Shown: positions 40,907 to 49,406, counted from the first letter of the stretch. The stretch is 64,000 nucleotides of DNA from Deltaproteobacteria bacterium (GCA_020632995.1 JACKEN010000001.1:2140001-2204000), one strand, 5' to 3'. Program-made: numbers and translations. Notes: generated by a model not told the origin, from the sequence alone.

Positions 40907-42172
40907 TCACCAGACGTAGTCCGGATCGCCCCACTTCGACAGGCGCCCGCTGCCCTTCGCTTCCCCCGCCCTCAGCGCCAGGACCTCGTCCCGCGTGATG
41001 CGGTAGATGAAGATCGAGTAGTGGAGCTTCTCGTCGGGGCGGCGCCCCTTCAGCCACTCGTAGCAGCCCGCCGGCGACCAGTCCGGTCGGACCAGCTCCA
41101 CCACGTGGACCACGAGGACGCCGACCTTCGGCCCGCAGGTCGGCTGGCGCGACTTGATGCCCCACTTCTCGGGCTTCGGTGAGTAGAACGCGAAGTCGAT
41201 CAGCGGCAGGTCGTGCTCGCGCTGCCAGACCCCCACCGCGTTCTGGTCCTGCCCCCAGTCGTCGCCGTGCACGAGGTAGCGCCACCCGCCGTCGGGCCCG
41301 CCCGCCGCCGCGTTGAAGAACATCAGGTAGTCGGGGTGCACCCGCAGGCTCTCGACGCACCCGAGGAGCAGGAGCGCCACCGCGATCGCCTTCCACCTGC
41401 GCCCGAGCTTGCCCACCACCCACACCGTCCACACGTAGGTGAGCGGCAGAGCGGGGAGCAGGTACTTGATCCCGTTCTGCACGGTGGAGAAGAAGCTCAT
41501 GTAGACGAAGAACAGGAGCGGGAATGTGAGGAGCAGGCCGGTGATGGCCCAATCCCGAGCGTGGAAGCGCACCGCCCTGCCCGCCGCGATCAACGTGGCG
41601 AGCTGAAAGCCGTGGGGCACCTTGAGCGCCACCGCGACGAAGAAGAAGTACCACCAGCCGGTGCTGGCGACCTCGCCCAACAGGTAGTTGCTGTGCCCGG
41701 TGCGGGCGTGCCCGATCTGCCAGTTCAGCCCCTCGAAGTAGTTCGGGAACGGCAGCGGCACCGGCAGCCAGCCGAGCCACTCGGGCGGGGGTGGGCCGTT
41801 GTACCGCTCTTGCAGGCTGGTGAGGTCGTGGAACTCGAAGTCGAAGCCGTGCCAGAGCCAGAGGGTGAAGAAGCCGGTGAGCAACACCAGCGCGAGCTCG
41901 AGGCGCCGGCGCCGCAGGAGCCACCGCCGGGCGCGCCCAAAGCGCGACGCGGGGGCCTCAGCCTCGCGGGCGACCGCGACGCGCTCGGTGGCCAGGCCGA
42001 GGAGCGCGATCACCGGGAGGAAGAAGAGCGCGGTCAGCTTCGTCGCGAGGGCGCAGCCGAGCGCGACCCCCGCCACCACCGCCCACCTGAGCCGCTGGTC
42101 CTGGGCTGTCCCCCCTCTCCCCGGCCGGCGGGCCGTCCCACTTCCGGCTGCGCGGCCCGCTTGCGCGGTCAT
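40907..42172 (-). CDS. Membrane glycosyltransferase, C-terminal half of split gene
   Basis: 421 residues. Downstream of about 30 residues encoded by inserted repeat DNA it continues LRWAVVAGVALGCALATKL and several further hydrophobic segments (LALVLLTGFFTLWLW, WYFFFVAVALKVPHGF, ITGLLLTFPLLFFVYMSFF), then a soluble C-terminus. The arrangement is that of PMT/ArnT-like (GT-C) glycosyltransferases after their first third. The N-terminal third is encoded by the preceding ORF in another frame. The ATG at 42172 overlaps that ORF's stop as ATGA, so re-initiation could produce this half as a separate polypeptide. Otherwise the gene is dead. Confidence 0.7.
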   Translation of the reverse strand: MTAQAGRAAGSGTARRPGRGGTAQDQRLRWAVVAGVALGCALATKLTALFFLPVIALLGLATERVAVAREAEAPASRFGRARRWLLRRRRLELALVLLTGFFTLWLWHGFDFEFHDLTSLQERYNGPPPPEWLGWLPVPLPFPNYFEGLNWQIGHARTGHSNYLLGEVASTGWWYFFFVAVALKVPHGFQLATLIAAGRAVRFHARDWAITGLLLTFPLLFFVYMSFFSTVQNGIKYLLPALPLTYVWTVWVVGKLGRRWKAIAVALLLLGCVESLRVHPDYLMFFNAAAGGPDGGWRYLVHGDDWGQDQNAVGVWQREHDLPLIDFAFYSPKPEKWGIKSRQPTCGPKVGVLVVHVVELVRPDWSPAGCYEWLKGRRPDEKLHYSIFIYRITRDEVLALRAGEAKGSGRLSKWGDPDYVW

Positions 42173-42299
42173 GGGGTCCGGGCCGGCGGAGCTGTCCCAC
42201 CCCCTCCGCCGGGCCAGGCCCGCCTGGCTGCGCGCTCCATGGCTTGCGGCGGAGCCATCCCAATGGGGTGCGCGCCGCTTGCATGGGCCGGCCGGCCCG
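42103..42299. mobile_element. About 200-bp repeat insertion splitting a gene
   Basis: Very G+C-rich DNA without sense in the surrounding protein family. Read on the minus strand it contains about two and a half imperfect tandem copies of a unit that includes GCAAGC, CGCGCAGCC, GTGGGAC(A/G)GC and CCGCCGGCC. Joining the flanks would restore LAFVEATGR next to LRWAVVAGVALG. The frames on the two sides differ by an amount that fits an insertion of length 2 modulo 3. Exact ends are uncertain by several bases, and no target duplication is obvious. Confidence 0.6.
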
Positions 42300-42846
42300 T
42301 GGCCTCGACGAAGGCGAGCACGAGGCTCCCGGCGCAGATCAGGAGGAACACCGTGACCGGCGCATCGAGGGTGGCCAGGCTCCCGTGCGCGAGCAGGTTG
42401 GGGGACGCGGCGTAGACCGCCTGCCCGAGCAGGGCGACCTGCGGTGAGCTCAGGCGCCCCAGGAAGAAGAAGACGAAGAGCCCGCCGAGCACGGTGAGCA
42501 CCGCGATGGGGATCCGGGCGACGAACAGGGTCTCCTGGAGCTCCTCGGTCGGCTTGTTCCATAGGGTCGAGTCGACGACGTTGTTGCCGTCCAGGCGGCC
42601 CGCGTCGTGGTCGTACGCGAGCACCGCGAGCCCGATCAGGTACTTCGCGAGCGGGGGGTGCTCGAGGTTGATCCGGTGGTTGCCGTTTCGGACCTGGTCC
42701 ACCCCGGCCGCGATGTAGACCGACTCGTCGACGGTGTTGGCCTTGTTGGCCGCGACGTTCAAGAGGAGCACGAGCTGCACGACCGCGATGACGAGCGAGA
42801 GCGCGAGGACGACCCGAGACGTCGCGTGCTGGGCGCCCGGAGTCAT
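42169..42846 (-). CDS. Membrane glycosyltransferase, N-terminal third of split gene
   Basis: 225 residues from the ATG at 42846 (MTPGAQHATSRVVLALSLVI). The first membrane helix is followed by a periplasmic loop with VDESVYIAAGVDQVRNGNHR and LEHPPLAKYLIGL. The acidic residue and the HPPL motif are the catalytic-loop features of PMT/ArnT-type GT-C enzymes. More helices follow (IAVLTVLGGLFVFFFLG; APVTVFLLICAGSLVLAFVE). After VEATGRPA the sequence becomes repeat-encoded and stops at 42169. It is third in a cupin-SDR-glycosyltransferase run on the minus strand, 54 bp after the SDR. Confidence 0.7.
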   Translation of the reverse strand: MTPGAQHATSRVVLALSLVIAVVQLVLLLNVAANKANTVDESVYIAAGVDQVRNGNHRINLEHPPLAKYLIGLAVLAYDHDAGRLDGNNVVDSTLWNKPTEELQETLFVARIPIAVLTVLGGLFVFFFLGRLSSPQVALLGQAVYAASPNLLAHGSLATLDAPVTVFLLICAGSLVLAFVEATGRPAHASGAHPIGMAPPQAMERAARRAWPGGGGGTAPPARTP

Positions 42847-42900
42847 GCGGCGGGGACTAGAGCATCGCCCCACGAGGGAGGCAACCGCTTCGCGCCCGAG

Positions 42901-43704
42901 TCAGAAGCGCGGCGTGGCAGAGATCCCCGCGTCGACCGTGAGGCACACTCCGGTGATGCCCGACGCCGCCTCCGACAGGAGGAAGAGGCACGCGTCCGCC
43001 ACCTCGTAGCGCCCCACCAGGCGCCCGAGCGGCGCCTTGGCCTCGTAGCGCGCCACGCCGTCGGGCCAGAGCTTGGGGAGCTCGGGATAGAACGTCAGCC
43101 CTGGCGCCACCGCGTTCACGCGGATGCCGCTCGGCCCGAGCTCCAACGCCGCGGCCTGGGTGTGCATGGTCACCGCGGCCTTCGCCGCCACGTAGTGGCT
43201 GTGCATCGGCGCCGGCGCCGCCCCCTCGATGGACGAGATGTTGACGATCGCGCCCGGCAAGGCAGCCTGCACCATCCGCTTCGCCGCGGCCTGGGTCATG
43301 AGGAACACGCTGGTGAGGTTGGCGTCGACCACCGCCCTGAACTCCGCCTCGGACATGTCGAGCAGGCCCTGGAGCGGATAGATGCCCGCGTTGTTCACCA
43401 CCCCGTCGAGCCGCCCGAAGCGCTCGCTCGCTGCGCCTACCAGGGCCTCCGCCCCGGCCTGGGTGGCCACGTCGGCCCCCACCGCCACCGCCTTTCGGCC
43501 CTGGCGCTCCACCTCCGCCACCGTACGCGCCGCGCCCTCGGCATCCTTGTGGTAGCCGACCACCACGTCGGCCCCCGACTGGGCGAGCCGCATGGCGACG
43601 CCCTGCCCGATGCCGCGGCTCGCGCCGCTCACCACCACCACCTGGCCGGTGAGGTCCAACAGGTCCCGCACCGCGCCGCGCTCGGCGTCCATCGGCCCGC
43701 TCAT
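42901..43704 (-). CDS. Short-chain dehydrogenase/reductase
   Basis: 267 residues of a classical SDR. The cofactor motif is VVVSGASRGIGQG, and NNAGIYPLQG follows. The catalytic triad appears as the Ser in VNISSIEG and the YxxxK in HYVAAKAAV. The C-terminal ISATPRF is short. No Arg/Asp pattern decides firmly between NADH and NADPH. It overlaps the upstream cupin gene by 4 bp (ATGA). The pair may oxidise and then handle a small polar substrate, but nothing visible names it. Confidence 0.88.
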   Translation of the reverse strand: MSGPMDAERGAVRDLLDLTGQVVVVSGASRGIGQGVAMRLAQSGADVVVGYHKDAEGAARTVAEVERQGRKAVAVGADVATQAGAEALVGAASERFGRLDGVVNNAGIYPLQGLLDMSEAEFRAVVDANLTSVFLMTQAAAKRMVQAALPGAIVNISSIEGAAPAPMHSHYVAAKAAVTMHTQAAALELGPSGIRVNAVAPGLTFYPELPKLWPDGVARYEAKAPLGRLVGRYEVADACLFLLSEAASGITGVCLTVDAGISATPRF

Positions 43705-44063
43705 GGGGCGTCCCGGTGCACGGTGTCGGGCGAAAACGCCGGGAGGCACACCGCGATGTAGTCGGCCCCCTCGGCCTCGGTGGAGTAGCGGATCCACTCC
43801 CCGGCGCGACAGAAGACGGCCTGGCCCGCCTTGACGTCCAGGGCCCCGCCCTCGTGCTCCACCCGCAAGGTGCCCTGCAACACCACCGTATACTCGTCGA
43901 ACTCCGGCCGCTGCCCGGGCTCGACCCACCCGGCGGGCGAGGTCATGTGGGCGACGCTGACCGCGCCGGTCCCGGAGTTCACCCGACCCACGTACTCCCG
44001 GATGATCTTGGGTTTGTTCCCCGCCGCCTCGATGATGGACGGGCCCTGGATGAGCTGTGGCAT
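43701..44063 (-). CDS. Single-domain cupin protein
   Basis: 120 residues from the ATG at 44063 (MPQLIQGPSIIEAAG). The second half has a cupin core: PGQRPEFDEYTVVLQGTLRV contains the first motif with Glu/Asp in place of the usual His pair, and VKAGQAVFCRAGEWIRYS is the second. Reduced metal ligands suggest a binding or regulatory role rather than a typical dioxygenase. It is translationally coupled to the SDR gene. A longer in-frame start at 44183 would add a Cys/Arg-rich stretch of low plausibility. Confidence 0.75.
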   Translation of the reverse strand: MPQLIQGPSIIEAAGNKPKIIREYVGRVNSGTGAVSVAHMTSPAGWVEPGQRPEFDEYTVVLQGTLRVEHEGGALDVKAGQAVFCRAGEWIRYSTEAEGADYIAVCLPAFSPDTVHRDAP

Positions 44064-44129
44064 GCGCTCGGGGTAGCGCAGAATCGGCCGCGACGCCACG
44101 GACCCGAGGAGCGGCCTCGCCTGCGTACA

Positions 44130-44141
44130 TGTGCATGCACA
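44130..44141. promoter_or_regulatory. 12-bp perfect palindrome in divergent promoter region
   Basis: TGTGCATGCACA lies in the 200-bp gap between the divergent cupin gene (starts 44063) and the outer-membrane protein gene (starts 44264). It is symmetric and A/T-richer than its surroundings, so it could be an operator for a dimeric regulator. There is no second copy in the window to support this. Confidence 0.3.
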
Positions 44142-44263
44142 CCTGCACACCCGCAGACCCACCGCTCCTGATCCCCGCGCCAAACCACGCCCCTCTCAAC
44201 CTCGGCACGATCCCTGCGTAGGGCTCGGTCGGGGCCCTCTGGACCGGGCCCGAGGAGGACCCG

Positions 44264-44824
44264 ATGCTCGAGATCGTCCTGTTGTCCGCGCTGGCCGCCA
44301 CGACCCCGCTCACCACCGACGCCGCTCCCCCGCGGCCGGGCCCGAGCCTGCGCCTGGTGGGCGGGGGCGGGTTCACCTTCCTCGGCGAACCCGCCATCCG
44401 CCTCGCGCTGGACAGCGAGCTGGCCTGGTTCGGCCCCTGGTTCCTGGGCGCGCGGCTGGAGGCCGGCCACCGAGGTGCAGAGTTCTTCGGCCCCTACCAG
44501 GACCACACCGCGTTGAGCGTGCGCGGCGGGCACGTGGTCCCGCTCGGACCACACTCGTGGACGACTTCGGTGAGCCTCGGCCCCGCGCTCACCCAGTGGC
44601 GCAGCACCCGCACCGAGCTCTGCCTCGGGCTGTTCGAGCCATGTCCGCCGCCTTCGGCCGCGAGCCGCGTCCAAGAGGCGGTGACCGTGGCCGCCGCCCT
44701 CGAGACCGGCATCGTCCTGCGGTGGGGGTGGCTGGCGCTCTCGGGTGACGTCGGCCTGCTCTTCGTGGGGCCCGAGCAGGTCACCGTCAACGCCACCCTG
44801 GGCGTGGGGTTCACGGTGCCCTGA
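44264..44824 (+). CDS. Small outer-membrane beta-barrel-like protein
   Basis: 186 residues. A weak signal peptide (MLEIVLLSALAATTPLTTDA) precedes alternating strands rich in Gly and aromatic residues (RLVGGGGFTFLGEPAIRLAL, FGPWFLGARLEAGH, WLALSGDVGLLFVG), ending VTVNATLGVGFTVP. This is the pattern of a small 8-strand barrel. Two Cys (CLGLFEPC) sit close together and may pair outside the membrane. The start has a strong GAGGAGGA ribosome binding site. I do not recognise a specific family. The surface phosphatase gene follows 59 bp downstream on the same strand. Confidence 0.65.
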   Translation: MLEIVLLSALAATTPLTTDAAPPRPGPSLRLVGGGGFTFLGEPAIRLALDSELAWFGPWFLGARLEAGHRGAEFFGPYQDHTALSVRGGHVVPLGPHSWTTSVSLGPALTQWRSTRTELCLGLFEPCPPPSAASRVQEAVTVAAALETGIVLRWGWLALSGDVGLLFVGPEQVTVNATLGVGFTVP

Positions 44825-44883
44825 CCGACCACCCGCGGATCGGCGGATGGCCCGGTGACGCGCCACGCGGCATGGTCCCGCCG

Positions 44884-46743
44884 ATGAGGTCCCTGCCCCT
44901 GCTCCCGGTGGCCCTGTGCCTGGCCAGCGCCCCAGCGCTCGCCGCCCCCAGCGCGGTGAAGCTCTCGTGGGCGTCGGCCGACGCCGCCACCACCATGGCG
45001 ATGTCCTGGGTGACGCCCACCGACCTGCCGAGCACGATCGAGTACGGCGTCCAGTCGACGAGCGAGCACATGCTCACCGGGCCCGCCGCCGCGCTCATCG
45101 ACGGCATCGGCTGGTTCCACGAGCTCGAGCTCAGCGGCCTGATGCCCAACACCACCTACCGCTACCGGGTGGGCTCGGCCGGGGACTGGTCGCCCGAGTA
45201 CACCTTCAAGACCGCCCCCAACGACGGCTGCACCCCGTTCGCGTTCGTGTCGCTCGGCGACGCCCGCTCCCAGGACTCCCGCGGCCCGTCCCTGAACTGG
45301 TCGAGCATCCACACCGAGGCCGAGGCGGCGGGGGCGGAGTTCTTCCTGAACGGCGGCGATCTCGTGCGCGAGGGCAATGACATCGCGCAGTGGGCCCAGT
45401 GGCTCCAGGACTCCGAGATGGTGAACCCGCGGCGCCCGATGATGCCGGCGATGGGCAACCACGACGACGGCCCCGGCGACGGCAACAGCGCCAACTACAA
45501 CCGGCTCTTCGTCCTGCCCACCAACCCGGTCACCGGCACCGAGGACTACTACTCCTTCGTCTACAACAACGTCGTGGTGTTCTCGCTCTCCACCCAGACC
45601 TTCGAGGACTGGACGGCGCAGATGCAGTGGCTCACCAACGTGGCGGCCCAGCACCCCGACAAGTGGAAGATCGCGTTCTTCCACCACCCGGTCTACACCA
45701 CCCAGACCGCGCTGTTCGGGATCTCGGTCGGCCACGGCCCGAACGAGAAGGGGCAGAACGCCTTCTACGCGCCCGCCTTCGACGCGGCGGGCATCGACAT
45801 CGTGGTGCAGTCGCACAACCACATCTACGAGCGCTTCCTCCCCCTGCGCTTCGACCCCAACGATCTCGACAACGGGCAGCAGGTCGCCCAGTACGGCAAC
45901 GGCCCGGGTGAGGGGCGCCTGTACGTGGTCTCCGGCGGCTCCGGCGCGTTCCTCGACCCGCTGATCGAGGGGCAGTTCCAGGACTTCGGGGTGGGCTCCA
46001 CCGTCCGGAGCAAGGACCACCACTTCATCCGCATCGCGGTCGCGGGGAACACGCTGCACTACCAGGCGATCCGCACCAACGCGGGCAACACCAGCGGCGG
46101 CGGCACCGTCATCGACGACCTGACCCTCGCCCGCCCCGGCCAGGATCCCTGCATCCAGCCCGGCGACCCCGACATGGACATGGACGGCTACCCGGCGTCC
46201 ATCGACTGCAACGACCAGGTCTTCGACATCAACCCCGGCGCGACCGAGATCTGCGGCAACGCGATCGATGAGAACTGCGACGGCACGGCCGAGCCCTGCC
46301 CGCCCCCGCCGGTGGACATGGACGGTGACGGCTCCCCCGCCGGCACCGACTGCGACGACACCAACCCGAACCGCTACCCCGAGCACCCCGAGGTCGAGTG
46401 CGACGGCATCGACAACGACTGCGACTGCCTCGAGGTCTGCGACGGGGTCGAGACCGACGTGTGCGCCCCCGCCCCCGACGCGGGCCCGGCCACCGACGCC
46501 ACCCCCGGCCCGGACGCCGAGGCCCCCGACGCGACCTCCCCTGTCGACGCGGGCCAGAGCGCCCCCGACGCAGGCCAGCCTGCGGCCGACGCCGGCACCC
46601 CGAGCGCCACCGAGGACGCGGGCGCCGCCCCGCCCCCCGCCGCCGACGGCTGCGGCTGCCGCGACACCACTGGCGGCGCCGGCGGCCTCGCCTGGCTCCT
46701 CCCGCTCGGCGCGCTCGCGCTCAGGCGCCGCCTCAGAAGGTGA
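44884..46743 (+). CDS. Surface purple-acid-phosphatase-like metallophosphoesterase, MYXO-CTERM
   Basis: 619 residues. Signal peptide MRSLPLLPVALCLASAPALAA. A fibronectin-III-like purple acid phosphatase N-domain follows (VKLSWASADAATTMAMSW). The metallophosphoesterase core shows its ligands in order: SLGDAR, NGGDLV, MGNHDDG, FFHHPVY and QSHNHIYERF. From about residue 427 come two MopE-like Asp/Cys-rich motifs (MDGYPASIDCND; DMDGDGSPAGTDCDD). A Pro/Asp/Ala spacer follows, then a C-terminal sorting signal of the MYXO-CTERM kind: GCGC, a hydrophobic stretch and RRRLRR. It is expected to be exported and anchored at the cell surface, hydrolysing phosphoesters. An in-frame ATG at 44872 would add four residues. 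Confidence 0.9.
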   Translation: MRSLPLLPVALCLASAPALAAPSAVKLSWASADAATTMAMSWVTPTDLPSTIEYGVQSTSEHMLTGPAAALIDGIGWFHELELSGLMPNTTYRYRVGSAGDWSPEYTFKTAPNDGCTPFAFVSLGDARSQDSRGPSLNWSSIHTEAEAAGAEFFLNGGDLVREGNDIAQWAQWLQDSEMVNPRRPMMPAMGNHDDGPGDGNSANYNRLFVLPTNPVTGTEDYYSFVYNNVVVFSLSTQTFEDWTAQMQWLTNVAAQHPDKWKIAFFHHPVYTTQTALFGISVGHGPNEKGQNAFYAPAFDAAGIDIVVQSHNHIYERFLPLRFDPNDLDNGQQVAQYGNGPGEGRLYVVSGGSGAFLDPLIEGQFQDFGVGSTVRSKDHHFIRIAVAGNTLHYQAIRTNAGNTSGGGTVIDDLTLARPGQDPCIQPGDPDMDMDGYPASIDCNDQVFDINPGATEICGNAIDENCDGTAEPCPPPPVDMDGDGSPAGTDCDDTNPNRYPEHPEVECDGIDNDCDCLEVCDGVETDVCAPAPDAGPATDATPGPDAEAPDATSPVDAGQSAPDAGQPAADAGTPSATEDAGAAPPPAADGCGCRDTTGGAGGLAWLLPLGALALRRRLRR

Positions 46744-47539
46744 GACGGAGCTTGTTCTCCATCGTGACGTCCAGCTTGCGGACCCCGGTGACCGGCTGGC
46801 TGTCGTAGCGCAGGTACACCCCCGCCACCAGCGCGAGCGCCCCGGTCACCGCCACCGAGAGCTCCGCCTCGTTCAGCACCCGATAGTCCGCGAAGTCCGT
46901 CAACCGGGGTTGCACGTACACCGTGTCCACGACGGACACCGCGGGGTCGCTGAGGTACGCCTTCAAGGACAGGTAGCTCGACCACCGGTGGGCGAGGACC
47001 TGCCGCTGATCCGGCCCGTCCTCGGGCACCGCGTTGTCCTCGAACTCGAGCATGTAGGCGGTGCCGAGGGCCAGCTCGCCCACCTTGCCAAGCGGCACCT
47101 CGAGGCGCGCCCCGAGGCCGCCGACGTAGCGTTGCTTGAGCAGGATGAACTCGTTGTACTGGGCCTGGACGAAGAGCTCCGAGCCCAGCCGCGGGTGCCA
47201 CATGCGGGTCCACCTGAGGTGCGCGAAGCCGGCGTTCTTGAAGCGGCCGCTCGGCTGGATCCCGAGGTCCTGGCTCCCCACGAAGTAGACCAGGTCCAAC
47301 AGGCGCCCCTTCGTGGCGGTCGACGTGGTGGCCTCGAGCCGCGCCCACCGCACCTGGGCCGCGCTCACCACCTGGATCAGATCCACGTTGCCGGAGCGGT
47401 ACGTGAGCGCGAGGTCCACCGCCCCGCCCAGCCCCGGCCGCTCCCAGCTCCGCAGCTTCTCGGTGTTCACCTGGGCCGCCGCCGGGGCAGCGATCCCCAG
47501 CACCACCCCCAGGGCCAGCCCGCACGTCCATCCCTTCAC
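46733..47539 (-). CDS. DUF481-type outer-membrane protein
   Basis: 268 residues with a signal peptide (MKGWTCGLALGVVLGIAAPAAAQ) and regular amphipathic strands (VDLALTYRSGNVDLIQVVSA, GAALAL-like turns, GVYLRYDSQPVTGVRKLDV). It ends ENKLRLTF with the C-terminal Phe recognised by the BAM machinery. The pattern TYRSGNVD and the paired DSQPVTGVRKLD near the end are typical of DUF481/YdiY-like proteins, whose function is unknown. Its 3' end overlaps that of the phosphatase gene by 11 bp on the opposite strand. Confidence 0.75.
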   Translation of the reverse strand: MKGWTCGLALGVVLGIAAPAAAQVNTEKLRSWERPGLGGAVDLALTYRSGNVDLIQVVSAAQVRWARLEATTSTATKGRLLDLVYFVGSQDLGIQPSGRFKNAGFAHLRWTRMWHPRLGSELFVQAQYNEFILLKQRYVGGLGARLEVPLGKVGELALGTAYMLEFEDNAVPEDGPDQRQVLAHRWSSYLSLKAYLSDPAVSVVDTVYVQPRLTDFADYRVLNEAELSVAVTGALALVAGVYLRYDSQPVTGVRKLDVTMENKLRLTF

Positions 47540-47593
47540 GCGGCCGGTGTACCAGCTTCACAACGCCCTGCGCGAGGGCTACGGATCCCCGGG

Positions 47594-48376
47594 ATGCGCG
47601 CGTTCGGCACCATGCTCCGCATCGGCTTCGCGGAGCTGGCCGCCTATCGGGGCGAGGTGGTGATCTGGATCCTCACCACCACCATGCCCCTCATCATGTT
47701 CGCGCTGTGGTCCACCCTGGCCCGAGAGGCCCCGGTGGGCCGCTACGACGAGGCGGCCTTCGGCGCCTACTTCCTCTCCACGTTGGTGGTGCGCCAGCTC
47801 GCCAGCGCGTGGGTGGTCTGGGAGCTGAACTACACCATCCGCACCGGCGCCCTCTCCGGCCTGCTCCTGCGACCGGTGCACCCGCTGTGGTACTTCGCGG
47901 CCCAGAACCTCGGGGTGGTGCCCTTCCGCGCCCTGATCCTCGCCCCCCTCGTCGCGGTGGCGTTCCTCGTCTTCGACCACCTCCCGGTGGCGCCCACCCC
48001 GCTGAACCTCGCCCTCTACGTGTGGACCATCGCCTGGGCCTGGCTCCTCACCTTCCTCGTGCAGGCCATGTTCGGGATGCTCGCCCTGTACACCCAGCAG
48101 TCCCTCTCGTTCCAAGAGGCGTGGTTCGGGCTGTGGGCGCTCCTGTCCGGCTACCTCCTGCCGCTCGAGCTCGCCCCGGCGCTCGAGAAGGTGGCGGTGT
48201 GGCTCCCCTTTCGCGCCATGGGCTCCCTCCCCACCGAGATCATCATCGGGCACCTCGAGGGCCCCGCCCTCGTGCAAGGCGTGTTGACGCAGCTCGCCTG
48301 GGCGGCGGTGGTGCTCGCCCTCGTGGCCTTCACCTGGCGGCGCGCGGTGGGCCGCTACGAGGCCTTCGGGGGCTGA
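47594..48376 (+). CDS. ABC-2 family transporter permease (DUF990 type), first subunit
   Basis: 260 residues with about six membrane segments (VVIWILTTTMPLIMFALW; ALILAPLVAVAFLVF; ALYVWTIAWAWLLTFLV; LAWAAVVLALVAFTW). The TGALSGLLLRPVHPLWYFAA motif is shared with the next gene (TGTLDFLLLKPADAQL) and is characteristic of the PF06182-like ABC-2 permeases that work in pairs. The usual third gene, an ATP-binding subunit immediately upstream, is absent here and nowhere else in the window. The ATPase is therefore elsewhere or lost. It starts 2 bp upstream-coupled to the second permease. Confidence 0.85.
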   Translation: MRAFGTMLRIGFAELAAYRGEVVIWILTTTMPLIMFALWSTLAREAPVGRYDEAAFGAYFLSTLVVRQLASAWVVWELNYTIRTGALSGLLLRPVHPLWYFAAQNLGVVPFRALILAPLVAVAFLVFDHLPVAPTPLNLALYVWTIAWAWLLTFLVQAMFGMLALYTQQSLSFQEAWFGLWALLSGYLLPLELAPALEKVAVWLPFRAMGSLPTEIIIGHLEGPALVQGVLTQLAWAAVVLALVAFTWRRAVGRYEAFGG

Positions 48377-48378
48377 GC

Positions 48379-49167
48379 ATGGCAAGGCACCTCGCCATCG
48401 CCCTCTTCCTCGCCCGGGCCTCGATCCAGACCCAGGCCCAGTACCGCGTGGACTTCCTCGTCCAGATGGTCCTCGCCCTGTTCTGGGTGGTCTGGAACGT
48501 CGCGCCCCTGTGGCTGGTGTTCGAGATCCGGCCCGAGGTCGCGGGCTGGACCCGCCCCCAGGCGATGCTGGTGATGAGCGCCTTCTTGATCTTGAAGGCG
48601 GTGCTCGAGGGCCTCATCACGCCGAACCTGGTCGCCCTCGTCGACCGGATCCGCACCGGGACCCTCGACTTCCTCCTCCTAAAGCCGGCCGACGCCCAGC
48701 TGATGGTGAGCTTCACCAAGGTGGTGCCGGCCAAGACCATGGACCTGCTCGCCGGCCTCGCGATGGCCGCCGCGTCCATCGCCCAGCTGGACCCCGCCCC
48801 CACCCCGACCGCTGTCCTCGCCGGCGCGGCGATGCTCGGCGCCGGCGCCCTGGTGCTCTACGCGGTGTGGATCCTCGTGGCGTGCGTAGCGTTCTGGGTG
48901 GTCAAGATCGACAACCTCAGCTTCCTGTTCACCTCGCTCTTCGACGCCGCTCGGTGGCCGGTCTCGGTGTTCAGGGGGTGGGTGCGGGTGGTGCTGACCT
49001 GGGTGCTCCCGATCGCCGCGATGACCTCGTACCCGGCCCTCGCGGTGCTGGAGCGCCTGGACCTCGTCCACGCTGTTTGGGCCTGGGGTCTCACCCTGGG
49101 GTTGCTCGTCGGCTCCCGCCTCGCGTGGCGGCAGGCTGTCCTGCATTACTCATCGGCGTCGTCGTAG
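48379..49167 (+). CDS. ABC-2 family transporter permease (DUF990 type), second subunit
   Basis: 262 residues, about six membrane segments (DFLVQMVLALFWVVWNVAPL; GAGALVLYAVWILVACVAFW). RTGTLDFLLLKPADAQLMVS is the paired motif also found in the preceding subunit, and DAARWPVSVFRGWVRV is the conserved loop near the C-terminus of these permeases. It follows the first subunit by 2 bp, so the two form a heterodimeric channel. Substrate unknown; family members have been linked to export of lipids, antibiotics or surface components. A large hairpin element lies just after the stop. Confidence 0.85.
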   Translation: MARHLAIALFLARASIQTQAQYRVDFLVQMVLALFWVVWNVAPLWLVFEIRPEVAGWTRPQAMLVMSAFLILKAVLEGLITPNLVALVDRIRTGTLDFLLLKPADAQLMVSFTKVVPAKTMDLLAGLAMAAASIAQLDPAPTPTAVLAGAAMLGAGALVLYAVWILVACVAFWVVKIDNLSFLFTSLFDAARWPVSVFRGWVRVVLTWVLPIAAMTSYPALAVLERLDLVHAVWAWGLTLGLLVGSRLAWRQAVLHYSSASS

Positions 49168-49190
49168 GACTGCCGGGGCGACTCGCGCGG

Positions 49191-49406
49191 GCCTGGAGGC
49201 CTGAAGCCCTGAAGCCCTGAGGCCCTGAGGCCCTGAGCCTGAGAACTGAGCCCTGTCTCTGAATCCTGAAGCCGACAGCGTCGCTTCCGCCGGACACGGA
49301 GGAGCGCGACGCAATGCGGCGTCAGGCTTCAGAGACAGGCTTCAGGGCGCAGGCTTCAGGGCGCAGGCTTCAGGGCGCAGGCTTCAGGGCCCAGGCATCA
49401 GGGCCC
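49191..49406. repeat. Large hairpin flanked by short tandem repeats
   Basis: The 305-bp gap 49168-49472 between convergent genes is filled by this structure. Its centre is an inverted repeat: 49253-49284 (CTGTCTCTGAATCCTGAAGC...) pairs with 49306-49338 (...TCAGGCTTCAGAGACAG) around a 21-bp loop. On the right five 14-bp units, AGGCTTCAGGGCGC or close variants, run from 49337 to 49406. On the left 49200-49245 carries several GCCCTGA(A/G) units that are the reverse complement of the same motif. The whole forms one long imperfect palindrome. It could terminate transcription from both sides or be a dispersed repeat; no gene is present here. Confidence 0.85.
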
